Part shown: one piece after another, positions 46,890-57,518 of the stretch
Layout of the letters: each line of letters begins with the position of its first letter
Position numbering within the stretch: position 1 is the stretch's first letter
Source: Daphnia carinata
Taxonomy: Eukaryota; Arthropoda; Branchiopoda; Diplostraca; Daphniidae
Length of the DNA: 64,000 nucleotides
NCBI RefSeq assembly: GCF_022539665.2
Contig: NC_081339.1
Span: forward strand, 310,001 to 374,000
Direction of reading: 5' to 3'
Made by a program: the position numbers and the translations under genes
The notes under the pieces: model-generated
What the model was told of the DNA's origin: nothing
What the model saw: the letters and a program-made list of their open reading frames with translations, nothing else
Database searches by the model: none

Positions 46890-48307
46890 CTAACGTGACC
46901 AAGTCATTCGTGCCACGTTTTGGGATTTATCACTTGCAACTAATGCATTATCATTGCCTGATAATTCTTGTGACGTGATATCCATCTGATAAAGTTTCTT
47001 TCCGACTCTTTTGCCAACAGCTACTACTTTCTCCTTTTTCACTATATTGACTGAATCATTGTCAAAAACTGCCTGGAATCCACGGTCTGTTGCAGCTCCA
47101 ATGGAGAAAAGAGTCGCTCCTAGACCTGGAACATACAAAACGTCTTGGATGATGCCATCGTTCCATACGTCATTAACTCTCGATCGAATCTTGATATCTC
47201 CAACACCAAGTACAGGCAGGGATTCATTTTCTTTTCCAACACCTTTAACAATCCTCACTTCATGTTGGATGGAACGAAATGTTGTAAACATAGATCTTTG
47301 ATCGGTCACGTGCTGGCTGCCATCGGATTCTGCATACCAGCTTCCTGTGCAGATGATTGATTCGGTTGAATTGAATGCGTACTCATCATCGGAAAATCTT
47401 TGATCAGATTTGGTTTTGTGTTGCAGACTTGCAGCTAATGCTATTTCTTCAGTAGCATCACGTTTTCCTTGCAAGTATGCTTCTTTCCTCCAACAAAATT
47501 CTTCACGATGAGATGATCGAAAGTTTCCTTTTCGACAAAAACCACATTGGCTCTTCTTGGATTCTTTGTATTCAATCTTTGAGTTTGCTTGATTCGTATT
47601 ACTTGCTGGGGTTTGCTGCCACTTTTGTTCCTTTTTAATAGCAAAGAACGCTGCATCTGATGAATCGTTGACGTCAAGGCCAGACATTTTTGAAATATTT
47701 TCTTCACCCTGAAGACGAGGTGTTAACAAAGAGAGTGTTTTCCTGGTCTCATCTATGTTATTCCATGCTGATAAGAATAGTCGATAACTTGGCGGAAGAG
47801 TCATAGTAATTTTTGTTATAACTTGACTTTCAGAAACAGCAGAGCCTAGATCACTAAGTTGAGTGGCGAGTTGTTCTATGGCTGTGATGTGACTCATGAT
47901 GTTATTGCCTTGTTCATACTCATAACCCATAAATTTCGCCATCAACAAGTGCTTCTTTTCTTGTGAAGTAAGTTCATATTGAGTTTTGAGTCGAGTCCAC
48001 ATGCTGCTGGCAAGTTATTAGAATGCTCTGATATCTTTCATCAAGAGATGACAATAAAATTGCGGGCAGTTATATCACGTTGTTTCCGGCTCTTGATTAG
48101 GGCGTCTCTTGCGGTTACAGCTGCAGCGTTGGACTGATCGTTTAGAAGTTGAATTGGGATTGGCTTTATATCTGCACCTTCCACAGTATCAATTAGCCCA
48201 TGGTTCTCTAGGACCAGTTTCAATTGGAATTTCCAAAAACTCAAATTGGTACCATCGAACATAGAAATGTGATAGATGTCCTTTGCAGAAAACGTTCCGG
48301 TAGCCAT
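46890..48307 (-). pseudogene. gag: Copia gag and protease region, broken
   Basis: The ATG at 48307 begins a gag-like N-terminus (FDGTNLSFWKFQLKLVLENH); the frame is lost at 48041 and resumes at 48002. The second part has a UBN2-type gag core (LMAKFMGYEYEQGNNIMSHI), a degenerate zinc knuckle (CGFCRKGNF...H...C) and a pepsin-like protease region. Where Copia proteases have D-S/T-G-A, this copy reads WYAESDGSQHVTD, so the catalytic motif is altered. The downstream LYVPGLGATLFSIG stretch is typical of Copia protease. Confidence 0.85.
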
Positions 48308-48370
48308 CTTTGATGTACAGCTCTTGATTTATTTTTCACAACTGTTTATCTGTATAAACCGTCGTTAATT

Positions 48371-48384
48371 CTGGGCCCATAACC
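48371..48384 (-). promoter_or_regulatory. Copia primer-binding site matching initiator tRNA-Met anticodon arm
   Basis: Immediately inside the 5' LTR the plus strand reads CTGGGCCCATAACC. This equals the anticodon stem-loop of eukaryotic initiator tRNA-Met (CAU anticodon), ending in the loop-stem region. The minus strand GGTTATGGGCCCAG is its complement. Drosophila copia is known to prime from the 5' half of initiator tRNA-Met cut in the anticodon arm. Confidence 0.85.
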
Positions 48385-48477
48385 TGTTGAATTAACTTCA
48401 CAAAGTAGCCGAACTAGCGAGTAACGTTTTTCACTTTTATTCTAGATTGTAATCAGTCAGAACACGACCAAGAGCAC
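48385..48477 (-). repeat. 5' LTR of the Copia element, first part (interrupted)
   Basis: Matches the first 93 bp of the left LTR, ends with AGCAC, and is cut by the BEL insertion. The rest lies at 57524-57649, with AGCAC repeated at 57519-57523. Confidence 0.9.
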
Positions 48478-48786
48478 TGAAGGGAATAGTCAGCCCGTGC
48501 TCTGACTTTACCTTTAACAAATTGAAGTGGAAGAATTGAAACACACGGGAGGCACTGGTTGGAACTAGTTGTGGACTGTAGGAGATGTATTTTGTTACTG
48601 AATGCCCCTTGCCCTCTCTTCCGAGACGGCCAATAGGTCTAGGGCGGGGCTTACATACAGGAAAAATGTACAATGGTGGCCCTCTATCGAGGACCACCCA
48701 ATTCAAAAGCGCTAAAACGGCTGGGCAGCCTCGTGCGGCGTCCAGACCGCGTCATCTTCTGTTGGGAATCAAATATATTCCCAACA
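48478..48786 (-). repeat. 3' LTR of the BEL element (309 bp)
   Basis: Plus orientation TGAAGGGAATAG to TATTCCCAACA. It lacks about 86 bp and a ~28-bp duplication present in the 5' LTR. A purine run, GGTGGGGAG on the minus strand just inside (about 48788-48798), is the likely polypurine tract. The integrase reading frame runs into this LTR. Confidence 0.9.
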
Positions 48787-50309
48787 CACTCCCCACCAGA
48801 GCCCGTGCTCCACGGCTCGCTCTCTTCGACCGGGCTGACGGCTGACACGGATGGAGTTGTGTTTTCTTCCAGCTCCATCTCCGGCGCGGGTAGTGCTTCA
48901 ACGTCATCGGGCTGGTCGTCGCATAATTCCAGGGGGTGTAGGGACTGAATCGCTCGGTTAATCAAGTTCGCATTAGGGGTCTTGACTGTTACCGATCGAA
49001 TCAGCCCGTCTCGGCTGGAAATCAGCTCCTTCACTACGCCGACGGTCCACATAAGTCGTTTCGTGTTGCCATCGTGGATGATGACAACTTCGCCTACTCG
49101 GATCTTGCGTCCAGGCCCTCCCTTGCAATGGAAATTGTCTACTTGGAGCAAGTAGTCATTCACGAATCGCTCGCAAGTGTCCTTGACGTAGTCTCTGCGT
49201 AGACGGTCCATTTCGATGAGTCGTGCGTTGGTTGGGTCGGGAGTCAGTAGATTAATTGCTGGCTCCGGCGGAGTGCAATTAGATCGTCTGTTGTTCAGAA
49301 ATTGATTTGGAGTGATGGGAAGTGGATCATCACTCCCCTCTGCCACATAGCTGAGTGGCCTTGCGTTCACTACGCTTTCTGTCTCGATCAAACTTACTTC
49401 CAACTCGTCGTATTCTAGACACGCACGGCCATTGGAACGCCGTAGTAGGTCTTTCATTGTCCTAACCATGCGTTCCCAAAAGCCTCCCCACCATCGGGCT
49501 AGGCTGGCGGAGAAGATCCACTCGGTTTTTCGCATGGCTAAGAGGTCATGGATAGCTGGATCGGATCTCAAGACCTTTAAGTGTTTGGAAACGCACCTAA
49601 AGGTTTGTGCGTTGTCCGAATACATGACAGACACGTTACCTCTCCTAGCCGAAAATCTTCGGAAAGCTAGGAGAAAGTCACGTGCTGACATGGTTTTAGT
49701 TAACTCCAGGTGGACGGCCCTAGTCACCGCACAGGTGAATAAGCAGGCATAACTTTTGGGTTGCTTGATTGTACCCTTTTTCTTCTTGCCTGAGTCGTCC
49801 GGTTGGAGGTTTTCTTTTTCCTCCATTTGTTCCATGGCTGGAGGATCTGCTGGAGTCTCCATACTTGGATCATCCGTTTGTGGGGGATCCACGGAGGTCG
49901 TAAGTTCCGCTTGCTTGCGTTTCTTACGTGATATTGGGTGTTTGTAATACAATGGCCCTGCGAAATCCACACCCGTGATTTCGAAGGCTTTCCCTTGTTT
50001 CAATCGATTCAGTGGTAGAGGTGCAGCTACTTCTGTGAATGGCGGTGAAGTTAGCCGTTGGCACTTGACGCAGGCATGCCAAACTGACTTAGTCTGCTGA
50101 CGTCCTTTAATAATTCAAAAACGTTCTCTTAAATCGGAGAGGGTAGTTTTCACTCCGGCGTGTTTAAGTGAGACGTGCCTGTCCGCGATGAGCAATTTGA
50201 CAACTGGGTGGTGAGTGGGCAGCAGTATGGCAGGTTCAATGTCCCTGTCTCTTAGTGCCAACTCGACCCTTCCGGTCACTCTGATCACCTTGTCTCTTTC
50301 ATCCCACAC
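48684..50309 (-). pseudogene. pol: BEL integrase, with one nonsense codon and an insert in the core
   Basis: The zinc-binding N-terminus (HH from 50309, CVKC near 50050) and the catalytic core are in one frame, with a single stop at 50117-50115. Core: Asp in GVDFAGP (near 49967), Asp in YSDNAQTF, Glu in WWGGFWERMVRTMK. Between GVDFAGPLY and YACLFTCAVTRAVHLEL are 65 residues, charged and Pro-rich, against 11 at the same place in the second BEL element of this window (60661-60347). A chromatin-like or SH3-like C-terminal region follows (VGEVVIIHDGNTKRLMWTVG). The frame continues into the 3' LTR and ends at 48684. Confidence 0.88.
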
Positions 50310-50476
50310 GGGTCGGAGTTTGGCAATTTTCTCCTTGTGGTGTGGTTGCCTTCCCTCTTGTAGGTCTTGAAACGTCTTTGGAAATGCTTCTTTTTGGAGC
50401 TGCCTGTAGATAAGTAGCTCCGCCTTCGTCAGTTCCTCTACTGTAAGATGGTCTACTAGTATTTCTTTTTCGTCTC

Positions 50477-52483
50477 CTATCTTGATTGGAGTTTGTATTT
50501 CGTTCTGTTGGTGGGGCGATTCTTGGAGATGAACCTAAGCATCCAGGCGGTTCGTCGAAGTAGGCGATTCCATGATGGAATTCGTTCCAGCTGCCATTCC
50601 ATTGGGGTAGCTGGTTCCACGGTAGCCACCGACATGATGACGGTTTTTCCTTTGGCTTTCGCTTCGATCTTTTCGTAGATGCTCGTCTCCCCTGCTTCGG
50701 GTGTTGAATCCGGCCATTCTGTTTCGTCCTTTAGCCATGGTGGACCATTCCACCATAGCTCGGAGTGTACCAGCGCTGACGCTGACGCTCCCCGGGAGGC
50801 AAGATCCGCAGGATTGTGTATGCCCGGGCAGTGCCGCCACCAACTTACTCCAGACAGCTTCCTGATAGCTTCCACTTGGTTCCAAACAAATGGTTTCCAT
50901 CTGTTAGGATCTCCTCTGAGCCACCCAAGTGCCACCAAAGAGTCTGCCCAAAATATGGTTCGCCAAGACTCTATGTGGAGAAAATTTTTCAGTTTTTCTC
51001 CTCTCCGTGCGGCTAAAATCGAGTTCAATAACTCCAGTCGTGGTAGGGTAACTTTTTTCTTTGGGAGAGGTGCCACTTTTGTTTTACTGGCGAGAAAGTG
51101 GATACTGGTTTCGTTGTTTTTGGTTTGGAGCCTTGCGTAAGCAACGGCTCCATACGCTGCCTCAGACGCATCGCCGAAGACGTGAATTTCTGCTGATTGT
51201 ATGACCCTTTTCGAGTAGCCTATCCAGCGAGGGATTTTCAATTTGGCAATCTCGTTCAACCCAGTCATTGCAGCTATCCATGTTTGTTTTATTTCCGGCG
51301 GCGCTTCGACGTCCCAATCAATTTCTGCTTCCCAATGCTTCTGGTAGATGATTTTTAGCAAGAGTGTGGTGGGTGCCAAGAGCCCAATGGGATCAAACAC
51401 TCTTGCAGATATCCGTAGGATATTTCTTTTTGTTACTCGGTCTCCCAATTCTGTAGCGGCTTCAAAGATAGGCGCGGGGTCGAATTGGAACGTGTCGGAT
51501 TCGGTGTCCCACCGAATGCCTAGGACCTTTGGTTGGCCCTCTTCCAGTTTCTGAGTGAAGATTTTTACAATGGGGTTGATAAGCCCCTTCTCACTGAGAA
51601 AAATTTGCGAAGTGTTTTGTCGTTTGTCACCCAGTTTCGCATGTTGAGTTTGGCCTCGTGGAAGATGGCCTTTGTTTCCTGAATCCTGTTTTTTGCTGTG
51701 GGGATGCCGTGGGGAGTCGTCGACGTAAATTTGTTCTTTTAGTTGTTTAACTGTAGTAGAGTACAGCGGCTCCATTCCATCCAAATTCTTGTTGAGGGTA
51801 ACTCTAAGCAAGAATGGGCTGGAACTGAGTCCAAATGGAACTCGTTTCCATTTGTAAGCAACTAAAGGGGTGCCAGGTGTTTCTGGCTCCGTTACCCACA
51901 GAAATCGTACTGCTTCTGAGTCTTCAGGATGCAGGGTGATGTTTAAAAAAGCTTTTTCGACTATCCATGCGATCCGATTTAATCAGAATCGCATTAGAAC
52001 GGCTAGCAGGTCAGGATTCAGGTTTGGACCGGTTTCTAGGACGTCGTTGAGGCTTGGTCCAAATTTGGACTTAGCCGCTCCGTCAAAGACCGGTCGGATC
52101 TTTGTGGTAGTTTTGTCCTGTCGAATGACAGGATGATGTGGCAGATAAGTGTGGAGTCCATCGTAGTTTAGGTCTGCCTTTTCTACGAAGTTTGGGACTC
52201 TAAGTTGTTCGATCTCCTGGTGGTAAGCAGATAGAAGCGCTGGCGTTTTCTTGAGTCTGTTTAAAAGACTCTCCAGTCTTCCTTTAGCCATCAGGAAATT
52301 CTTTTCCAACCTCCACTTATCCGTTTTCCAGGGGATTGGGGTGCAGTATCGCCCATCTTCTTGACGGGTGATTTTGTCTCCAAAGGAGCCTAGAGGATCG
52401 TCTGGCTCCACTGCATCGCAATCGTCTAAGATGGCAAAGTGTTCCAGCTTCCAAAACAAGGATAGATCAAAGTCCGTCTGCAA
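50477..52483 (-). pseudogene. pol: BEL reverse transcriptase and RNase H, frameshifted
   Basis: 52483-51983 holds the RT N-terminus (NFVEKADLNYDGLHTYLPHH, KIRPVFDGAAKS, SLNDVLETGPNLNPDL). The frame is lost around 51983-51811, where the palm continues, then IYVDD at about 51720 is the catalytic motif. A frameshift follows directly, and another near 51600. From about 51590 to 50477 the rest of RT (GIRWDTESDTFQFDP, ARVFDPIGLLAPTTLLLKI) and RNase H (HVFGDASEAAYGAVAY, FWADSLVALGWLRGDP, NPADLASRG) are open. Catalytic residues are visible. Confidence 0.88.
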
Positions 52484-52510
52484 CTTTCATTCTTCTTTCA
52501 CAATCTTCTT

Positions 52511-53260
52511 TTATTCTTTTTTAATTGTGGAGTTCTCTATGGAAATTTCTTCCATAGACGTCGGGTGGGGAGATGAAGATTCCTTTTTCTCCTTTACATC
52601 CGGCGTTTTCTCCTTTTCTTCTGGAAGGTTTGTAAAGGTGTAGTTTGAATTGAGGCAGCTGGCTGCATATGATGCTACTGTTTGGGCTGAGAAACTACTG
52701 CATTGCAGCATTTGCTGGATCAATGCTTTGCCTTTTTTCGAATTTCTTTCCTTTGAAGGTCCAACTATCATCCGCCCAAGCTTTGTGTTGTAGGCCCTTA
52801 GGCCACACGGGCTTTGGATAGCTGCTTCGTTAGGGATGATTTCAAATATCTGGTCGACTCCTATTAAAATTCCGACATCCTTTTCTTGGCTGTTTGTTTC
52901 GAACCTGTCGTCAGCCATTTTTTCATTGTCCAGCCACAATTTTCGTGCAAATGCTGTGTGGGCATATGGACCAGTGTCTCCAATGTAGTCCGTCTCCAGT
53001 GCTGTAATTTTGACGAGTGGGGCACCATGCCAAGTGCCCCTAAATGTCAACTCGACTGAATTGGTCTTCTCCACTGGATTGGGTTTTCGTTGCTTGAAAA
53101 CTCTGGTACCAATATTTTCCACTGCTACCACCTTGAGGTCCAACAATTTTGAGATAGATCTTGTAACCCAAGATCTATGGCTGCCGTCGTCGATAAATAA
53201 AATGGCTATTGTTTGTTTGCCATTTGGGCCTACTACATTTACTGTAGCTGTCTTCACCAC
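52511..53260 (-). pseudogene. BEL aspartic protease region
   Basis: A BEL-type retropepsin domain (DUF1758-like). The motif reads ILFIDDGSHRSWVT where the family normally has LLDSGSQRSFI, so the middle residue of D-S/T-G is Asp. The second half has GILIGVDQIFEI and a VSYAA/TVASYAASC-type end, then an acidic-basic linker (EEKEKTPDVKEKKESSS) towards RT. It should be continuous with gag but lies in a different frame, so a frameshift separates them around 53260-53360. Confidence 0.8.
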
Positions 53261-53357
53261 GAGATCGCCAGGGGCGTTTGCGCTTGCAGCAGACGCCGTA
53301 ACATTTGTGATGGCACTGTTGCCATTAACAGTTTGGTGCGCGAAGCGAGTCTGCTTT

Positions 53358-54755
53358 TTATCGCAGAGAGCCGTGTGGTGGATAGCTTAGCAATTTTTGC
53401 AGGTGTAGTTTGTGGTGCAGTTCGTGATTTGCACTGAAGCATCTGACGCACCTTTTCTTCTTAGCAATGATGGCCTTTTTTTCTTTTAGGTTCAATGGAC
53501 AAACCGTGGGGTAGTGAACCTCCCCGCAAAAAATGCATGGTCTTGTGCATTCTCGCATGATAAAATTGTCCTGTCTCCTAAAAGGGGTGTTTGACGGGGG
53601 CACAAATTGTCTGGAATTTTTGCTGGTGTGTGGAGCTGGTTGTGATCTGGCTCCAATCGCCAGCTGTGATGCTGTGGCAGCGTGTAGTTGTTTCGCTGGA
53701 CTTGGCGGTGTTGACTGCTGTGGCGTTTTTGTGGTTTCCGATTTCCATCGGCTATACCTCTCCGATGCGTCAACTTCATCCCTGATGAAATCCAGTAGGG
53801 ATGAGATGTCTGTAATGTCGTTTTCTTCAGAGCTCGACCACTCTTTCTGCAATTCTGCAGGAAGCAATTTCATTAATTTTGTGCCTAGGAGTCCTCCAAA
53901 CGTTTCTTTTCGAATCCCGAGGGTTTCCAAGGCGTTAATATGCGACTGGACTGTGAGCTGCAGTTTTCTCAGCGCCGATACATCTGCCATTGTTTTAACA
54001 GGAGCGAGGTTGTCAAACTTGCATAAATGGGTTTGAATAAGAGCCTTTGGTTTTGCGTAGACTCTTTTCAGCTCTGCTATGGCAATGTTGTAGTTTGCTG
54101 CGGTAAGTTCCAGATTTTCCACGCACAAGTACGCTTCCTCTTTCAAGTATTCTTTTAAGTAGTCGAATTTTTGAACATCCGACATTGTAGACGAGTGAAT
54201 GGAGGCATTAAAGCTCTCCCAGAATGATGTCCATTCAAGAATATCTCCTTTAAAATGTTTGATTTGTCTTTGGGGAAGACGTGTTGCTTGTCGGACTGGG
54301 GCTGCTGCTGCTGCTACTGGAGCCTGATTTTGCGCCATAAGTTGTTGTATCTGTACGGCATAGGCTTGCTGTTGTTGGAGGATCTGATATGCGAAGAGTT
54401 GTTGCTGTTGAGTAAGCAGGTCTTGGAGCAATCTGTTTCTGTCCTCCTCAATTTGGCGCTGTTCTTTTCTCTGCAGCTCTTGAAATTCCAAGTCTTGTTG
54501 TCTTTTATACTCATCTCGTTTGTTTTTAACGAAGGCGAGTATGATGCTCATTTCTTCTTCTACTTCTGCTACTGTGGAGTAATCTTGCTCGATTTGCTCC
54601 TCGGTAGCGTTCGTAGTTTGCAAGGCCCAACGTACTTGGTCGCTTGCTTTAATAAATTTCTGGTAACGTTGCTTGAGGAGTTCTGTATCCGTTGCAATAT
54701 CGTTATCCAGTTCCGCGGTCATCGTGAGATCCTTGTAACCCTTGATTTTCTCCAT
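53358..54755 (-). pseudogene. gag: BEL gag with CCHC zinc knuckles
   Basis: From an ATG at 54755: an N-terminal coiled coil with a Gln-rich run (residues ~100-165), then the BEL gag core (FKGDILEWTSFWESFNASIH, KFDYLKEYLKEEAYLCVENL, LLPAELQKEWSSSEEND), and zinc-binding motifs CIFCGEVHYPTVCPL and KRCVRCFSANHELHHK. The second zinc finger runs into a frame change before 53358, so the gag-protease junction is broken; in BEL elements gag and pol are normally one polyprotein. Confidence 0.88.
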
Positions 54756-55329
54756 TGTCCATAGTAAGGTGGCCTTTCAGGCACGCTCGTGTTGCTGCAA
54801 CCGATCGTGACATTTTTTGTTTTTCTGGAATTGGAAAGTTGATTCTTCTTTGCAATCCTCAGCGGAGTTCACTCCTGGATTTCCCTTGAAGGAGTGAAAG
54901 AAAAAAAGGAAACTTGGGAAAAAAGTTTTACTTTTAGTGCTTCCACTAAATTGTGGTGAATGGAAAGGGAGCAGCGCTGACGCCGTGCTCCAATCAGTGG
55001 GCGTATTTTTTGAACTCCACTGGTTGAGGTTTCTCCTCCTTGCTATGTCAGACAATTTTTTGAAAAGTAGAAGCTTAAATTTGTTGCTCTTGGTTAGCTT
55101 TCGGTAACTTTCGAGCGAAAAAAACCGACCTTGTTGTCAGTAAAAATAAGAAAAATGTCAAGATTTGTTTAGTTGCTAGCACGATGCTCAATGGGTAGGA
55201 ATGGGAAAGGACTATTTTTCGATGAGTTGGAAATTAAAGTTGCTTATTTGGCCGTTAGGCTGCATAAGCTTTCAGTTTTAGAAGAAATGAGAAAAATTAG
55301 AAAAAGTTTTACCATCCTTTGGTTTTTGA

Positions 55330-55579
55330 CCGCCAGGTGGGTTCAGTTTCTGAACAAAAATCGAGAAAAATGAAAATAATAGAGAAGTCTGTTTTTCTGA
55401 CCGCTAGATGGCGCAGGCCTTTAGTTTTTGAAAAAAAGAAAAGAATTTTGAAATTTTTTGGATTTTTAGTTTGCTTTCGACCGCTAGATGGCGTAAGCTT
55501 GCATTTCTGAAAAGAAATAAGTTTTTTTTTGAAAAATAGAGAATTAAGGTTTGAAATTTTGAGCGCTAGATGGCGCTAG
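55330..55579 (+). promoter_or_regulatory. Four-copy CTCF-like motif array in the BEL leader
   Basis: CCGCCAGGTGGG (55330), CCGCTAGATGGCGC (55401), CCGCTAGATGGCG (55481) and GCGCTAGATGGCGCTAG (55563) stand about 71, 80 and 83 bp apart, embedded in AT-rich, A-run spacers such as TTCTGAAAAGAAATA. The motif fits the CTCF consensus CC(A/G)(C/G)(C/T)AG(A/G)(G/T)GGC(A/G)(C/G), which is conserved in arthropods. Four copies in tandem in a retroelement leader resemble the insulator of Drosophila gypsy, which uses Su(Hw) sites. Binding is inferred, not shown. Confidence 0.5.
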
Positions 55580-55758
55580 TTTTCTAAAGGAAGAAAAAAA
55601 AAGAGAAATTAATTAGTGGGAGTTTAGGTTTTGAGCCCAACTCCATAAAATGTGAGAAAGTTTTTTCTTTTGGTGGAGCACGGTTGAACCGTTTCCTCCT
55701 GCTTTAAGGTGAGTGAAAAAAGGGTTAGTGATCAATTATTTTATTGTAACATGGGGAA

Positions 55759-56340
55759 TTACAACTTTTTATAAAGATCAATAAGATCCCTTGGATCGGC
55801 ATCAATTTGCAGGATGTCTTCTTCTTCCTCTTCTCTAGCTGCGCGCTCCACTACTCTGGCTGGTGCCAACGCCGAAGTTGGGTCTTGAATTGGAGCATGC
55901 AGAGGGTTTTCCTTGAGTAATGGCCGACCACGTCCACGTGTGCTACCTGGCCCTGACTTGTAAGGTGCAAGTTTAGTCAGCAACGCGTTGCTACGCCCCC
56001 CGCCTGGGGTGGGTAACAGCTGATCAAATGGCTAGAGGTGGTTAAAAACAGTGAAAATTTGTCCACCACGACCGCGTGCTCTACCAAGTTCGATTTTGGG
56101 CTGCTCAGGAACACTGGCGACTGGAGAGATTGGTCGATCAGCTCCACTTGCGGCTATTGCTCCGACTTGGGGCTCTTCACGATGGTTGACAAATGTGGAG
56201 AGTAGCTAACGTCGTCCACGAGAAAATCCTTTCTTTGCTGCTGTTGTTCGGGGGTGTTCAACTCACTTGGAGTTGGTACAATTAAGGCTCCCTCCTCCTT
56301 CTTCTCGGCGTCACGAATTTTGAAGCTGTTGTGGAGACCT
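55759..56340 (-). pseudogene. RG-rich ORF upstream of BEL gag, broken
   Basis: From about 56340 a frame with KKEEGALIVPTPSELN and a Gln run is open to about 56200. In a second frame, from about 56230 to 55759, the product has RARGRGGQ and TRGRGRPLLKEN motifs and an acidic end (EEEEEDILQIDADPRDLID), with one in-frame TAG near 56028. Together they suggest a former ~190-residue protein with RG repeats, perhaps RNA-binding. I do not recognise it, and chance open frames in low-complexity sequence remain possible. Confidence 0.35.
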
Positions 56341-57095
56341 TAATGGTGCTCCGCTAAAGCGGAGAAGAAAGGAGTGTAGGTGGGAGGATATAAATATCCT
56401 CCAATAAGGGAGAAAAAGAAAAGAAAAAAGGGGAAAAAAGCCCCCAAAACTGTAAAGCAACAAAGATGGCCGCTGCACGCGGCAAGGCGAAGCAGTGTAT
56501 TTGAAAAAGGAAAAAAAAAGCAAAGAGAAAAAAATTTTGGGGTGGAGTTAGCAATGGCCGCAGACCACGCGACCGAAATTGCAAAAAGGAAAAAAAGAAA
56601 AATTTTCCACCCTACTCAACCCTAACCTTACTTGAAGTAAATGGAAAGGGAGATGAAAAAGGAAAAAAAGCAAAACGTTTCTCAAAGGGAGAAAGGAAAA
56701 AATTTTAACCAAAAAATTCAAAATTTGAAAAAAGGCCGACCACGTGTTTGCCCTAACAGTTGAAAGGCAAATGGGGAAAAAAAGGTTTTCTTAGGTGCCT
56801 ACACACTCCACACGTGGTGAAAAGAAAAAAAAAATTTTCACCCGGTAGTTCAACGAGTGGTGAAAGGCGAAAAAGAAAAAAATTCACAAGCTTAACTAAT
56901 CGCGTGGTGAAACAGCAAAAAAAGTTTCACACGCTTAAGCTAACACGTGTTCAAAAAAGGAAAATTCCCACGTGGTGTCTAGGGACTAAAAGGGGTGAGC
57001 CCAGAAAAACTCCCCCACAGAACACAAAAAGTAAATACTTAAAGTAAGAAATTTTTAACTTAGATTAAGAATACTTAAACGGTTACGAAGGACCA

Positions 57096-57518
57096 TGAAG
57101 GGAATAGTCAACCCGTGGTCTGACTTTACCTTTAACAAATTGAAGTTGAAGAATTGAAACACACGGGAGGCACTGGTTGGAACTAGTTGTGGACTGTAGG
57201 AGATGTATTTTGTGACTGAATGCCCCTTGCCCTCTCTTCCGAGACGGCCAATAGGCCTAGGGCGGGGCTTACATACAGGCCAAAAATTTTTACAAATCTA
57301 CTACAAATTGTATTTGCAGTAGGCTACGGGAGACAGACTTTGGGATGGGAAGTCTCGTTTCCATGGTAAAAAATGTACAATGGTGGCCCTCTATCGAGGA
57401 CCACCCAATTCAAAAGCACTAAAACGGCTGGGCAGCCTCGTGCACTAAAACGGCTTGCAGCCTCGTGCGGCGTCCAGACCGCGTCGTCTGCTGTTGGGAA
57501 TCAAATATATTCCCAACA
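57096..57518 (-). repeat. 5' LTR of the BEL element (423 bp)
   Basis: Same ends as the 3' LTR. It holds about 86 extra bp (from CCAAAAATTTTTACAAATC to TTTCCATGGT, about 57280-57366) and a tandem partial duplication of ACTAAAACGGCT...GCAGCCTCGTGC (about 57417-57467). Confidence 0.9.

Larger units (their letters stand above)
54756..57095 (-). other. Long BEL leader between 5' LTR and gag
   Basis: 2.3 kb, unusually long for a BEL leader. From right to left it holds a probable primer site next to the LTR (TGGTCCTTCGTAACCG on the minus strand, 57095-57080), an AAAAAG/CACGTG-rich stretch (56380-57050), a broken RG-rich ORF (56340-55759), the CTCF-like motif array (55330-55579) and a short stretch before the gag ATG. 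No intact gene lies here. Confidence 0.6.
48478..57518 (-). mobile_element. BEL/Pao element nested in the Copia 5' LTR (9.0 kb)
   Basis: TG...CA element flanked by the 5-bp duplication AGCAC (48473-48477, 57519-57523). Transcribed leftward: 5' LTR 57096-57518, long leader, gag/protease/RT/RNase H/integrase, 3' LTR 48478-48786. Protein motifs are of BEL/Pao type. It interrupts the Copia LTR precisely, so it inserted later than the Copia element. Confidence 0.93.

Noticed and set aside
54777-55055. 92-codon minus-strand frame before BEL gag
   Set aside because: No BEL protein resembles it and it lies in leader sequence; probably an untranslated region.
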